Source: Candidatus Staskawiczbacteria bacterium RIFCSPHIGHO2_02_FULL_34_10
GTDB lineage: Bacteria; Patescibacteriota; Minisyncoccia; Minisyncoccales; Staskawiczbacteraceae
Direction of reading: 5' to 3'
DNA: 8,894 nucleotides
Assembly (NCBI GenBank): GCA_001821915.1
Contig: MHOR01000029.1
Location: forward strand, 24,490 to 33,383
Shown here: positions 1 through 5,463 of the stretch, piece after piece
How positions within the stretch are numbered: the stretch's first letter is position 1
Layout: every line of letters begins with the position of its first letter
Translations under genes and position numbers: made by a program
The notes under the pieces: model-generated
Databases searched by the model: none
Told to the model about the DNA's origin: nothing
Seen by the model: only the letters and a program-made list of their open reading frames with translations

Positions 1-1
1 A

Positions 2-970
2 TTACTGTCAGAATTATCTGGTCTATTTGCGTACGACTCCCCTTTGTGGCGAAGGGCAAAATTATCAGTCTGTTACCTTACTGAACAACACCGGCAAGAT
101 GATAGTAATTTTCTTGAATTATTATCAGCAATTAGGCGCAACAATTTTAATGATAGCCACTTGCGTCATATTGAAACTAGAAAAATTGCTTATGACTCTG
201 CGCCAAAAACAGCGCCAAAATTATTTTCGTATAATGTAGATGTGGATCATGTTAATAATGAAATCCTCGATACGCTTAAAGGAGAATCAAAAGTGTTTAC
301 TATGTTTTCGCAAGGACCAGAACCTCTTGTTTTGATGCTTAAAAAGGGTTGTCTTTCACCAAATACATTGTGTCTTAAAAGTGGAGCCGCGGTAATGTTT
401 ACAAAAAATAATGCAAAAGAAGGTTTTGTAAATGGCACACTTGGCATTGTTGAAAAATTTGCAGAACATACGCAAGAACCCATTATAAAAACACGAAATG
501 GAAGAATGATTAAAACACAAACAATGGATTGGACAATAGAAGAAAATGGTAAGGTTCGCGCTAGAATTACTCAACTACCGCTTCGTCTTGCTTGGGCAAT
601 CACCGTGCATAAAAGTCAGGGAATGAGTTTGGACGAAGCAACAATGGATTTGGGCAATGTTTTTGAATTTGGACAGGGATATGTTGCGCTTTCGCGTTTA
701 AGACGGCTTTCTGGTTTGCATCTTTTAGGTTTTAATGACCATGCATTTAAAGTCCATCCTGAAGTACTAAAAAAAGATGTAGAGTTTCAAGAGCAATCGG
801 TTAAAGCTAAGGCTGATTTTTCCAGCATTATAAAAGATGATGTAAAAAAAATAAGCGAGCAATTTATTATTTTATGTGGTGGAAAAATACAGGAGAATGT
901 GTTGGAAAAATCTGGCATCAAAAAAAATTCTTGGCCATTTGGTTTTGGAAAAATACGCCAAAAACATTAG
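2..970 (+). CDS. Pif1/RecD-like DNA helicase, C-terminal part (5' end outside window)
   Basis: This is the C-terminal part of a superfamily 1 (Pif1/RecD2-like) ATP-dependent DNA helicase. The frame is open to the left edge, so the N-terminal ATPase motifs lie outside the window. Visible signatures are the 'YLTEQHRQDD' motif near the start, then 'GAAVMFTKNN' followed by 'FVNGTLGIV' (the nucleic-acid-binding beta-barrel region of this family), then 'TVHKSQG' and 'GQGYVALSRL' (helicase motifs V and VI with the arginine finger). The family unwinds DNA 5'-to-3' in replication or repair; the exact role here is not visible. The stop codon TAG is the first triplet of a 60-bp palindrome. The usual C-terminal helix-turn-helix tail is found just beyond it in another frame, so the gene appears truncated by insertion. 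The core domains are complete at the 3' side and the truncated protein may still work. Very confident of family, less of the consequence. Confidence 0.9.
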   Translation, partial: LLSELSGLFAYDSPLWRRAKLSVCYLTEQHRQDDSNFLELLSAIRRNNFNDSHLRHIETRKIAYDSAPKTAPKLFSYNVDVDHVNNEILDTLKGESKVFTMFSQGPEPLVLMLKKGCLSPNTLCLKSGAAVMFTKNNAKEGFVNGTLGIVEKFAEHTQEPIIKTRNGRMIKTQTMDWTIEENGKVRARITQLPLRLAWAITVHKSQGMSLDEATMDLGNVFEFGQGYVALSRLRRLSGLHLLGFNDHAFKVHPEVLKKDVEFQEQSVKAKADFSSIIKDDVKKISEQFIILCGGKIQENVLEKSGIKKNSWPFGFGKIRQKH

Positions 971-1027
971 ACCTACTGCTTAAAGGTTTCCATTATGAAA
1001 TAGGAAAATCTTTAGGCAGTAGGTCTA
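968..1027. mobile_element. 60-bp near-perfect palindrome (MITE-like insertion) in helicase gene
   Basis: The outer arms TAGACCTACTGC (968-979) and GCAGTAGGTCTA (1016-1027) are exact reverse complements. The inner parts TAAAG/CTTTA and TTTCC/GGAAA also pair, leaving a tip of about 11 nt. Both ends carry TA, as expected for a TA target duplication of Tc1/mariner/IS630-type MITEs. Removing the repeat plus one TA (58 bp) puts the helicase and its downstream tail back in one frame. There is no T-run after it, so a transcription terminator is less likely. The mobile nature is inferred; only one copy is visible here. Confidence 0.6.
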
Positions 1028-1028
1028 T

Positions 1029-1199
1029 TTAAATGCTTACTTGCCTTGGGATAAAAAGCAAGATATTGAGTTGCAAGAACTTTTTGAAAAAGATTTAAGT
1101 ATTACCGAACTTGCCACGGCATTTAATAGAACAAAAGGGTCAATTACTTCGCGCCTTAAAAAATTACAACTTTTGGATAATCTAAAAAAAAGTTTCTAA
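1029..1199 (+). pseudogene. Detached C-terminal HTH (Myb-like) tail of the helicase
   Basis: Reading in frame from 1029 gives L-N-A-Y-L-P-W-D-K-K and then a helix-turn-helix-like segment with 'ELFEKDLSITELATAFNR' and 'SITSRLKKLQLL', ending at TAA 1197-1199. Such 'PW-x-E-x-D ... SI-x-ELA ... R-x-x-G-x-I-x-SRL' tails are common at the C terminus of Patescibacteria helicases and are probably DNA-binding. It is offset by one base from the helicase frame because of the palindrome at 968-1027. There is no good start codon or ribosome binding site of its own, so it is best read as a broken-off end of the upstream gene. A frameshift or re-initiation making a separate small protein cannot be excluded. 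Confidence 0.7.
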
Positions 1200-1266
1200 T
1201 TGTAAAATTTTGATGGTATAGTGTGTATAAGCTATGTTTTTCAGATCTTTAATAAAGGAGAGTGCG

Positions 1267-1452
1267 ATGGATATTTTAGAACGATACTCCAAAAATAATC
1301 GTTTACCAACAACAAAGGAATGTATATGTGCTGTTGAATATCCACAAACTGCGGAACATTGGGTAGAGCGATATTTAGAGTTATATCCTGAATATAATAA
1401 ATTCATTCAGTTTCGTGTAGAGTTAAAAACTACCCCAATAGATACTAACTGA
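1267..1452 (+). CDS. Small hypothetical protein (61 aa)
   Basis: I do not recognise this protein. The start at 1267 is chosen because AAGGAG lies at 1256-1261, five bases ahead; an in-frame ATG at 1234 lacks such a site. The product is soluble, mixed acidic and basic, with aromatic residues in the second half ('AEHWVERYLELYPEYNKF') that suggest a helical segment. There are two cysteines near residues 19-21 but no metal-binding pattern. Possible -10 boxes TATAGT (1217-1222) and TATAAG (1226-1231) lie upstream, and a clear rho-independent terminator follows at 1468-1492, so it appears to be a monocistronic gene. Its function cannot be inferred from the sequence. Confidence 0.65.
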   Translation: MDILERYSKNNRLPTTKECICAVEYPQTAEHWVERYLELYPEYNKFIQFRVELKTTPIDTN

Positions 1453-1467
1453 TAAAATATTGAGAAT

Positions 1468-1492
1468 AATCAGAGTAACCCTCTGATTTTTT
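1468..1492 (+). terminator. Rho-independent terminator after the 61-aa gene
   Basis: Arms AATCAGAG (1468-1475) and CTCTGATT (1481-1488) are exact complements around a 5-nt loop and run into a T stretch ending at 1492. It closes the small gene and separates it from the tRNA block. Confidence 0.85.
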
Positions 1493-1520
1493 GTACTTGC
1501 TTTTGTATATTTTTTATGGT
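1491..1520 (+). promoter_or_regulatory. Candidate promoter of the initiator-like tRNA
   Basis: TTGTAC (1491-1496) and TATGGT (1515-1520) are separated by 18 bp and lie about 20 bp before the tRNA 5' end. The match to consensus is modest; the call rests mainly on spacing and position. Confidence 0.4.
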
Positions 1521-1538
1521 AAAAATTAAACTATGCAT

Positions 1539-1609
1539 CGCGCCTTGGAGGAGTAGTACCTCGGCAGTCTCATAAGCTGCAGGCCCCCGTGCAATTCGGG
1601 GAGGCGCAA
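1539..1609 (+). tRNA. tRNA-Met (CAT), initiator-like and divergent
   Basis: The cloverleaf has acceptor 1539-1545 with 1602-1608, D stem GAGG/CCTC (1548-1551/1559-1562), anticodon stem GCAGT/GCTGC with loop CTCATAA and anticodon CAT at 1571-1573, T stem CCCCG/CGGGG (1585-1589/1597-1601), and discriminator A1609. The first acceptor pair is C1 x A72, the mismatch that marks bacterial initiator tRNA. Against a standard initiator, the anticodon stem lacks the three consecutive G-C pairs, the 7-nt D loop lacks the GG dinucleotide, and the T loop reads TGCAATT rather than TTC-type. CCA is not encoded (CAA follows). It is either a divergent initiator tRNA or a decaying copy. Confidence 0.7.
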
Positions 1610-1616
1610 CAAATTT

Positions 1617-1856
1617 ATGTGGTTTACGTATATTATTGAATGTAAAGACAAAACTCTCTATACTGGTATTACCAAAGATATTAAGAGAAGATTTTTAGAG
1701 CATAAAAATAAAAAGGGGGCAAAATATACTTTAAGCCACCAAGTAGATAGGGTTGTTTATAGTGAAAGTTACACAAGTAGATCAGGAGCGTTAAAAAGAG
1801 AAAGTGAAATTAAAAAGTGGCCAAAAAAGAAAAAAGCAGGATTATTTAAAAGTTAA
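1617..1856 (+). CDS. GIY-YIG nuclease-fold protein, UPF0213 (YhbQ-like)
   Basis: This is a compact single-domain GIY-YIG protein of 79 aa, the normal size of the UPF0213 group. The motif pair is seen as Y5-I-I and Y15-T-G17, followed by the basic helix with R24/R25 and H29. The conserved 'ALKRESEIKKW' segment follows, where E62 corresponds to the metal-binding glutamate of GIY-YIG nucleases. The C terminus is very lysine-rich. The fold is that of DNA endonucleases; UPF0213 members are linked to DNA processing, but their in vivo substrate is not settled. The ATG lies 7 nt after the tRNA-Met discriminator base with no Shine-Dalgarno, so it is probably co-transcribed with the tRNA and released by tRNA 3' processing. 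A truncated tRNA 5' half begins 4 nt after its stop. Confidence 0.88.
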   Translation: MWFTYIIECKDKTLYTGITKDIKRRFLEHKNKKGAKYTLSHQVDRVVYSESYTSRSGALKRESEIKKWPKKKKAGLFKS

Positions 1857-1860
1857 GAGC

Positions 1861-1886
1861 GCCGGAGTAGCTCAGCGATAAAGTGC
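1861..1886 (+). pseudogene. Truncated tRNA 5' half
   Basis: GCCGGAG, TA and GCTCAGCG (1861-1876) match the acceptor 5' strand, position 8-9 spacer and D arm of a bacterial tRNA, with GTGC (1883-1886) closing the D stem apart from one mismatch. After that no anticodon stem, T arm or matching acceptor 3' strand (CTCCGGC) can be found in the window. The break falls where the promoter of the HTH/LAGLIDADG-like gene starts. It looks like a tRNA cut by insertion or rearrangement; its identity is lost. Confidence 0.55.
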
Positions 1887-1890
1887 AATA

Positions 1891-1919
1891 TTGTAATATT
1901 TTCAAACCCACGGTATAAT
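1891..1919 (+). promoter_or_regulatory. Sigma70-type promoter of the HTH/LAGLIDADG-like gene
   Basis: TTGTAA (1891-1896), a 17-bp spacer and a perfect TATAAT (1914-1919). Transcription would start near 1926, about 24 nt before the ATG at 1950. Confidence 0.75.
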
Positions 1920-1945
1920 TAATTAATAATATTAATCGTGGGTTT
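1904..1945. repeat. Inverted repeat flanking the -10 box (operator or element end)
   Basis: AAACCCACG (1904-1912) and CGTGGGTTT (1937-1945) are exact reverse complements separated by 24 bp of nearly pure A/T containing the TATAAT box. Only the right arm would be transcribed, so the repeat acts at DNA level if it acts at all. The downstream protein has an N-terminal HTH, which makes autoregulation a natural guess. The left arm also lies close to where the tRNA remnant breaks, so a terminal repeat of an inserted element is the alternative. Confidence 0.6.
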
Positions 1946-1949
1946 AAAA

Positions 1950-2627
1950 ATGGCAAAATCAAAAGAAAGAAATAGAGCGATTGAATTACGGAAAAAAGGG
2001 GAAAGTATTAAAGTAATTGCTAAGAAAATTGGAGTTTCAAAAAGTTCTACTAGTATTTGGTGTAGAGATATTATTTTGAGTCCGATGCAGATTCAAAAAT
2101 TGCACGAAAGTATGGTAAAGGGAGGTTATGCTGGAAGGATGAAGGGCGCTCGAATGCAATATGAAAGAAGGTTGAAAGTAATAAAAGAAGCTGAAGAAAA
2201 TGGCAAAGTAGTGATAAATAACTTATCAGAAAGAGATTTGTTAATATCATTTATTTCTCTTTATTGGGGAGAGGGATCTAAAAAATCCAGACAATTTGCA
2301 ATCAATAACTCTGATCCGAAAATGGTTCAATTTGTCATAAAAGCCCTTCGAAAATTATGGGGTATTAAAAAAGAAAGGTTTATATTAACGATAGGAATAA
2401 ATAAAATTCATCAAAAAAGAGAAAGAGAAGTTATAAATTATTGGTCTAAAATTACAGGCATGGCAATAAGTCAATTTAGAAAAACAGTTTTTATAAAAGC
2501 AAAAAACAAAAAACATTATAATAACTTCAAAACTCATTACGGAACACTTACCGTTAAAATAAAAAAATCTAGTGATATTTATTATAAAACGATGGGATTG
2601 ATAAAAGGATTAGTTGAATCAATATAG
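1950..2627 (+). CDS. Resolvase-type HTH plus LAGLIDADG-like endonuclease-fold protein
   Basis: This 225-aa protein has two parts. Residues 7-39 form a resolvase-like helix-turn-helix ('LRKKGESIKVIAKKIGVS' then 'TSIW'). After a basic helical linker, residues 98-215 resemble a single LAGLIDADG homing endonuclease unit: 'LLISFISLYWGEGSKKS' with E108 in the place of the catalytic acid, then 'NNSDPKMVQF' and a run of strands and helices ending in 'HYGTLTVKI'. Related proteins are frequent in Patescibacteria, often annotated only as HTH proteins; nuclease activity is inferred, not shown. ATG 1950 is chosen over an in-frame GTG at 1938, because the GTG lies inside the inverted repeat and adds only four residues. 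It sits between a broken tRNA and an intact tRNA-Met that begins 7 nt after its stop, fitting a tRNA-associated selfish gene. No Shine-Dalgarno is evident. Confidence 0.72.
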   Translation: MAKSKERNRAIELRKKGESIKVIAKKIGVSKSSTSIWCRDIILSPMQIQKLHESMVKGGYAGRMKGARMQYERRLKVIKEAEENGKVVINNLSERDLLISFISLYWGEGSKKSRQFAINNSDPKMVQFVIKALRKLWGIKKERFILTIGINKIHQKREREVINYWSKITGMAISQFRKTVFIKAKNKKHYNNFKTHYGTLTVKIKKSSDIYYKTMGLIKGLVESI

Positions 2628-2634
2628 TAAAAAG

Positions 2635-2707
2635 GCTGGCGTAGCTCAGTGGAAGTAGCATGCGTTTCATAAGCGCAAGGTCACAGGTTCGATCCCTGTC
2701 GCCAGCA
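2635..2707 (+). tRNA. tRNA-Met (CAT), probably elongator
   Basis: Acceptor GCTGGCG/CGCCAGC (2635-2641/2700-2706), anticodon stem TGCGT/GCGCA with loop TTCATAA and CAT at 2668-2670, T arm ACAGG-TTCGATC-CCTGT (2683-2699), discriminator A2707. Acceptor, anticodon and T stems pair fully (one T-G wobble in the anticodon stem); the D stem has one mismatch (C2647 x T2656). The G1-C72 pair excludes an initiator. An Ile-decoding CAT tRNA modified to lysidine cannot be excluded by sequence alone. CCA is not encoded. Confidence 0.88.
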
Positions 2708-2730
2708 CAAAAATGATAGAATTTAAATAT

Positions 2731-2806
2731 GCGGGCGTAGTCCAGTCCGGTCTAAGACGCCTTCCTGTCACGAAGGAGATCAGGGGTTCAAATCCCCTCG
2801 CCCGCG
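2731..2806 (+). tRNA. tRNA-Asp (GTC)
   Basis: Canonical cloverleaf: acceptor GCGGGCG/CGCCCGC (2731-2737/2799-2805), anticodon stem CCTTC/GAAGG with loop CTGTCAC and GTC at 2767-2769, T arm AGGGG-TTCAAAT-CCCCT (2782-2798), and discriminator G2806 as expected for Asp. CCA is not encoded. The serine recombinase gene on the other strand ends inside its 3' third. Confidence 0.95.
2780..2806. other. Probable integration (attachment) site at the tRNA-Asp 3' end
   Basis: A large serine recombinase gene abuts and overlaps the tRNA 3' end, the usual arrangement for an element integrated into a tRNA gene. The tRNA is intact, so the element would have restored its 3' end. The matching second copy of the tRNA 3' segment is not found up to 8894, so the other boundary lies outside the window and the exact crossover bases are unknown. 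Confidence 0.45.
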
Positions 2807-4348
2807 CATAACAGTAGAAACAGGCCATAATTGGCCTGTTTTGTGCTTATTTAGGCCTATTTTTAGCGGTTCGAAAATTTTATTCGTACCAATGAGCCAG
2901 TTTGTTAAAAATTCAATAGCGTCAGTGTAATTTGTGCTTAATTTACCCTCATTTAGAGTTAAGTTCGAAAATATATAGGTCAAAAGTAATCTTCTTTCTT
3001 CAAGAGTTACTTTTGGGTTTAAATAAATTTCTTTCGCCCGTAAGGCAAGTTCGTGGATTGCACAGCCGGCCTGATAGTAAACAGCTCTGCTTTGATTAAG
3101 TTTGCCAAGCACATTAATGGCTTTTTCTTTTTCTTCGGTGGCCTCTTTAATTATCTTTTCACATAATGCATATGGCATACGCTCATCAAGTTTATCTTTG
3201 TAAGCTCCCTCAATTCTTTTATCGGCAGTATTTATTATTGTGTTCAGTTCTGTTTTTTTGTTTGTATTGTAATCAATCTCATTAGCACCACTCTTTTTCA
3301 TCATATCTTTTAGCCAACCTAAAACTTTTTCATTTTTGGGAGCTTCTTTTATGAAAAATGGTAATAATTGTTCTTCTACTTGATTTTGTTTTACCCAAGT
3401 TTTTTGGGAACATTTTCTGTAATGGTTACAACTACCGTACCGATGTCCTTTTTGTATCTGCCACGATATTCTGCCTCCACATTCAACGCACGAAATTTTT
3501 GCCTTGAAAAGAAATAAGTGTTTTCTGTACCTTGGTTTGCCGCCAAATTTAAAGCTTAATTTTTCTTGTACCAAATCAAATAACCCTTTATCTATCAAAT
3601 GCTCTTGTTTGCCATTATATAATTCTCCTTTCCATAAAATTTTACCGCAGTAAAAAGAGTTTGACAGTAACCTGTGCATTTGGCTTTTTGAAACGGGATT
3701 ATTTTTTTTGTTTCTTAATCCTTCATCTTTCATTATTTTCGTAATTGCTTTTACAGAGTAATCACCGGTAGAATATAACTCAAACATTTTCTTTAGAAGT
3801 AAAGCTTTTTCTTCATCGAGAGCATGGGTTTTGCGCCCTTTTTCTCCTATTATTTTATAGCCGATAGGAGGATTCCCCTGTGGCGACCAACCTTGCGCAA
3901 GTTTTTCTTTTTGTCCTTTTTTAACTTCCTCCGATAGGTTATTTATATACTTCCTAGCCAACACAACTTCAATATCCCATCTAAACTTTTCATCGGATTT
4001 TGAGTTGGCATGTATTATGAGATTCTGTTTTACAAAATGAATTTGTCTTTCCGCATTTTCTTCCAGCCAATCATTTATGGCGAGAGCATCTTTTAAATTC
4101 CTTGTTAGACGGTCAACTTTTTCACAAATAATTATATTTATTTTATTTTTTTTCACATACTCCAGCATCTCATTAAAAGTTTTTCTTTGGTGTCTACCAC
4201 TTGCAGATTCTGAAATAGAAAACTTTCTGGAAACAGTAAAGCCCTTCCTTTCGGTATAATCTTTGAAAAGTTTTTCCTGTGAGGGTAGGGAATAACCCTC
4301 AACTTCCTGTTCTTTTGAAGAAACTCTGGCGTAGGTTACGGATTTCAT
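2780..4348 (-). CDS. Large serine recombinase (site-specific integrase)
   Basis: This 522-aa protein catalyses DNA strand exchange through a covalent phosphoserine intermediate and would integrate and excise the element to its right. The N-terminal resolvase domain (residues 1-145) carries 'YARVSSKEQ' with nucleophile S10 (R8 just before it) and 'DRLTR' with R80 and R83. The recombinase domain follows (about 150-275, including 'GNPPIGYK'), then a zinc ribbon C287-x2-C290 ... C307-x5-C313, and a coiled-coil/C-terminal region. The length is normal for the family. The last 20 or so residues ('STVMRGRGDLNP') are encoded by the antisense of the tRNA-Asp terminator and 3' end, so the C terminus in the integrated state is built partly from attachment-site DNA. 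No Shine-Dalgarno precedes the ATG; a TAAAAT box lies 6 nt upstream, suggesting a leaderless transcript. Confidence 0.93.
   Translation of the reverse strand: MKSVTYARVSSKEQEVEGYSLPSQEKLFKDYTERKGFTVSRKFSISESASGRHQRKTFNEMLEYVKKNKINIIICEKVDRLTRNLKDALAINDWLEENAERQIHFVKQNLIIHANSKSDEKFRWDIEVVLARKYINNLSEEVKKGQKEKLAQGWSPQGNPPIGYKIIGEKGRKTHALDEEKALLLKKMFELYSTGDYSVKAITKIMKDEGLRNKKNNPVSKSQMHRLLSNSFYCGKILWKGELYNGKQEHLIDKGLFDLVQEKLSFKFGGKPRYRKHLFLFKAKISCVECGGRISWQIQKGHRYGSCNHYRKCSQKTWVKQNQVEEQLLPFFIKEAPKNEKVLGWLKDMMKKSGANEIDYNTNKKTELNTIINTADKRIEGAYKDKLDERMPYALCEKIIKEATEEKEKAINVLGKLNQSRAVYYQAGCAIHELALRAKEIYLNPKVTLEERRLLLTYIFSNLTLNEGKLSTNYTDAIEFLTNWLIGTNKIFEPLKIGLNKHKTGQLWPVSTVMRGRGDLNP
2818..2842 (+). terminator. 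Terminator hairpin of the tRNA block
   Basis: AAACAGGCCA (2818-2827) and TGGCCTGTTT (2832-2841) pair perfectly around TAAT and end in TTTT. It lies 12 nt after tRNA-Asp, and its antisense is translated as part of the C terminus of the recombinase gene. Confidence 0.8.
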
Positions 4349-4354
4349 ATTTTT

Positions 4355-4360
4355 ATTTTA
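4355..4360 (-). promoter_or_regulatory. -10 box of the recombinase gene (leaderless)
   Basis: On the minus strand TAAAAT ends 6 nt before the ATG, so transcription would begin at or very near the start codon. The -35 position holds only a T-run, making this a weak or regulated promoter. Confidence 0.4.
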
Positions 4361-4396
4361 TCACATTAAAATTTTAGAAAAAAATAGAAAAAAGGT

Positions 4397-4533
4397 CGCG
4401 CGCGTTTTTTATTAAGTTTTTTAACTATAAGTCTATATTTATAGTTTATTACCTTATTCTTACAAGTAATATAGACTATAGTTATATTCTAGATTATTAC
4501 TATAGTAGAGAGTTGGTTGTTTTTACTATAGTA
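4397..4533. repeat. AT-rich region with repeated ACTATAGT-type palindromes
   Basis: This gene-free stretch upstream of the recombinase holds several related inverted repeats. AACTATAAGTCTATA (4423-4437) pairs with TATAGACTATAGTT (4470-4483) apart from one extra A. The palindrome TACTATAGTA occurs twice, at 4498-4507 and 4524-4533, exactly 26 bp apart. A CGCGCGCG run at 4397-4404 is striking in such AT-rich DNA. Repeated sites next to a recombinase gene suggest protein-binding sites (repressor, accessory factor or recombinase), but no bound protein can be named. Confidence 0.6.
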
Positions 4534-4537
4534 ATAT

Positions 4538-4861
4538 TTATTTGGAAGATTTTTTATTTTCTTCAACAATGGGAATACCCGAATACTTGTATTGCTCGAT
4601 TATCTCGCTTTTTAGCTGGCTCAAAAGATTTTCACTGGTTAAAAAGAATTTGAATTTAGGTTTTTGAGGTTCCTCTACATTAAATTTACCATCAATTTTA
4701 CTAATCCAAATAGTAAAACCCGTTATGGAGAAATGAGAGCCGGTCTCTCCTCTAAATGTTAAAGAGGCGCCGGCAAGTAAATTCGGATGTTTATTTTCAA
4801 TTTTCATTTCATAAATTAAAATGCTTGAAAGAGTAAATTTTTCTGTAATATTGATGTTCAT
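4538..4861 (-). CDS. Small hypothetical protein, possibly SpoVG-like (107 aa)
   Basis: The product is a soluble basic protein. Its order of elements, 'LLAGASLTFRG' then 'FSITGFTIWIS' then a short strand with 'FNVEEPQKPKFKF' and a final helix 'LKSEIIEQYK', recalls the SpoVG fold (a small strand-rich protein that binds nucleic acid in other bacteria, also found in mobile elements). The similarity is by eye only and weak. The ATG at 4861 has no Shine-Dalgarno; a TTGCTG/TAAAAT promoter lies 44-72 nt upstream. Its stop lies a few bases from the second TACTATAGTA palindrome. It lies between the recombinase gene and other small element genes, so it may take part in element control. No other family came to mind. 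Confidence 0.55.
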   Translation of the reverse strand: MNINITEKFTLSSILIYEMKIENKHPNLLAGASLTFRGETGSHFSITGFTIWISKIDGKFNVEEPQKPKFKFFLTSENLLSQLKSEIIEQYKYSGIPIVEENKKSSK

Positions 4862-4904
4862 TTTTATTTTTTATTAGTGAGCCGTAGAAAATATCATATC
4901 GCCC

Positions 4905-4933
4905 ATTTTATTTTAAGTTTGTTCGGCCAGCAA
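4905..4933 (-). promoter_or_regulatory. Promoter of the SpoVG-like gene
   Basis: On the minus strand TTGCTG (4933-4928), a 17-bp spacer and TAAAAT (4910-4905). Transcription would start near 4898, giving a leader of about 37 nt. Confidence 0.55.
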
Positions 4934-4965
4934 AGACCAAAATGCACGTACGGACGTTTTAATGT

Positions 4966-5217
4966 TTAAGTTAGACCCTCTAAATAAACTTTGTCCGTCA
5001 GATTTATTTTAATTGCCCAAGCGTCAGATTTTTCCTCGTCTGTTAAATTTACACCCTTTTTTCTTCCCATTAAAAATATCGCTATTTGATTGGCGCGAAC
5101 TTTATCTATTCCAATTCCAAAATAATCATAGACGGCTTTCATAATCAGTTTTTGCTTGAGACTTTTTTTGACCGGTAATCTTCTCATGTCAGTTATTTTT
5201 ATCTTTAATCCGGTCAT
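4966..5217 (-). CDS. Small basic hypothetical protein (83 aa, or 73 aa from 5187)
   Basis: I do not recognise this protein. It is lysine-rich at the N terminus ('RRLPVKKSLKQKLIMKAV') and has a helix-rich middle ('YFGIGIDKVRANQIAIFLMG') and an acidic stretch 'LTDEEKSDAWAI', a pattern compatible with a small DNA-binding or element-control protein. Two starts are possible. ATG 5217 overlaps the upstream 53-aa gene by 29 bp and has only a weak GGAA ahead of it. ATG 5187 starts one base after that gene's TGA, a typical translational-coupling arrangement, and loses ten residues. Either way it forms an operon with the upstream small gene on the minus strand. Confidence 0.6.
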   Translation of the reverse strand: MTGLKIKITDMRRLPVKKSLKQKLIMKAVYDYFGIGIDKVRANQIAIFLMGRKKGVNLTDEEKSDAWAIKINLTDKVYLEGLT

Positions 5218-5350
5218 AAAGTTTTCCCAAGAAACTAAAATAATCTACCAGTCCGTTGGCAATTTTTTCCGCTTCTTCGTAGGTGAGTTGCTTTCTATAT
5301 TCTTTTTTGATAACTTCAGCAAAGACTTCAACATCTTCTCTTGATAGCAT
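5189..5350 (-). CDS. Small acidic helical protein (53 aa) of mobile-element type
   Basis: This gene is short but well supported: a strong Shine-Dalgarno GGAGGA (minus strand, 5364-5359) stands 8 nt before the ATG at 5350, the best ribosome site in the window. The product begins MLSREDVEVFAEVIKKEYRK and continues with 'LTYEEAEKIANGLVDYFSFL' and 'KLYDRIKDKNN', which is almost all helix. Small proteins of this plan (a first helix, then 'xx-EEA-xx-x-A-x-x-L-x-x-x-F' and a basic end) recur in integrative elements and plasmids of Patescibacteria and other bacteria; the function is unknown. It is the first gene of a two-gene minus-strand operon with the protein encoded at 4966-5217. The 113 bp upstream (5351-5463) hold its ribosome site and only weak promoter-like sequence (TTGTTC ... 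TACAAA). Confidence 0.75.
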   Translation of the reverse strand: MLSREDVEVFAEVIKKEYRKQLTYEEAEKIANGLVDYFSFLGKLYDRIKDKNN

Positions 5351-5463
5351 TTAATATCTCCTCCATTTTTTGTAGTTAATCCTAATACTTGAACAAAACG
5401 ACCAAACCGATTAGAATAAAAATGGGCTCAAAAGTAATTAAAAACTGCTTTTGAAATCCTATC

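Noticed and set aside
27..239. 70-aa plus-strand frame at the left end
   Set aside because: It overlaps the helicase gene in another frame and resembles nothing.
968..1030. The 60-bp palindrome as a terminator of the helicase gene
   Set aside because: No T-run follows either arm, the stem is unusually long, and coding sequence for the helicase tail continues beyond it.
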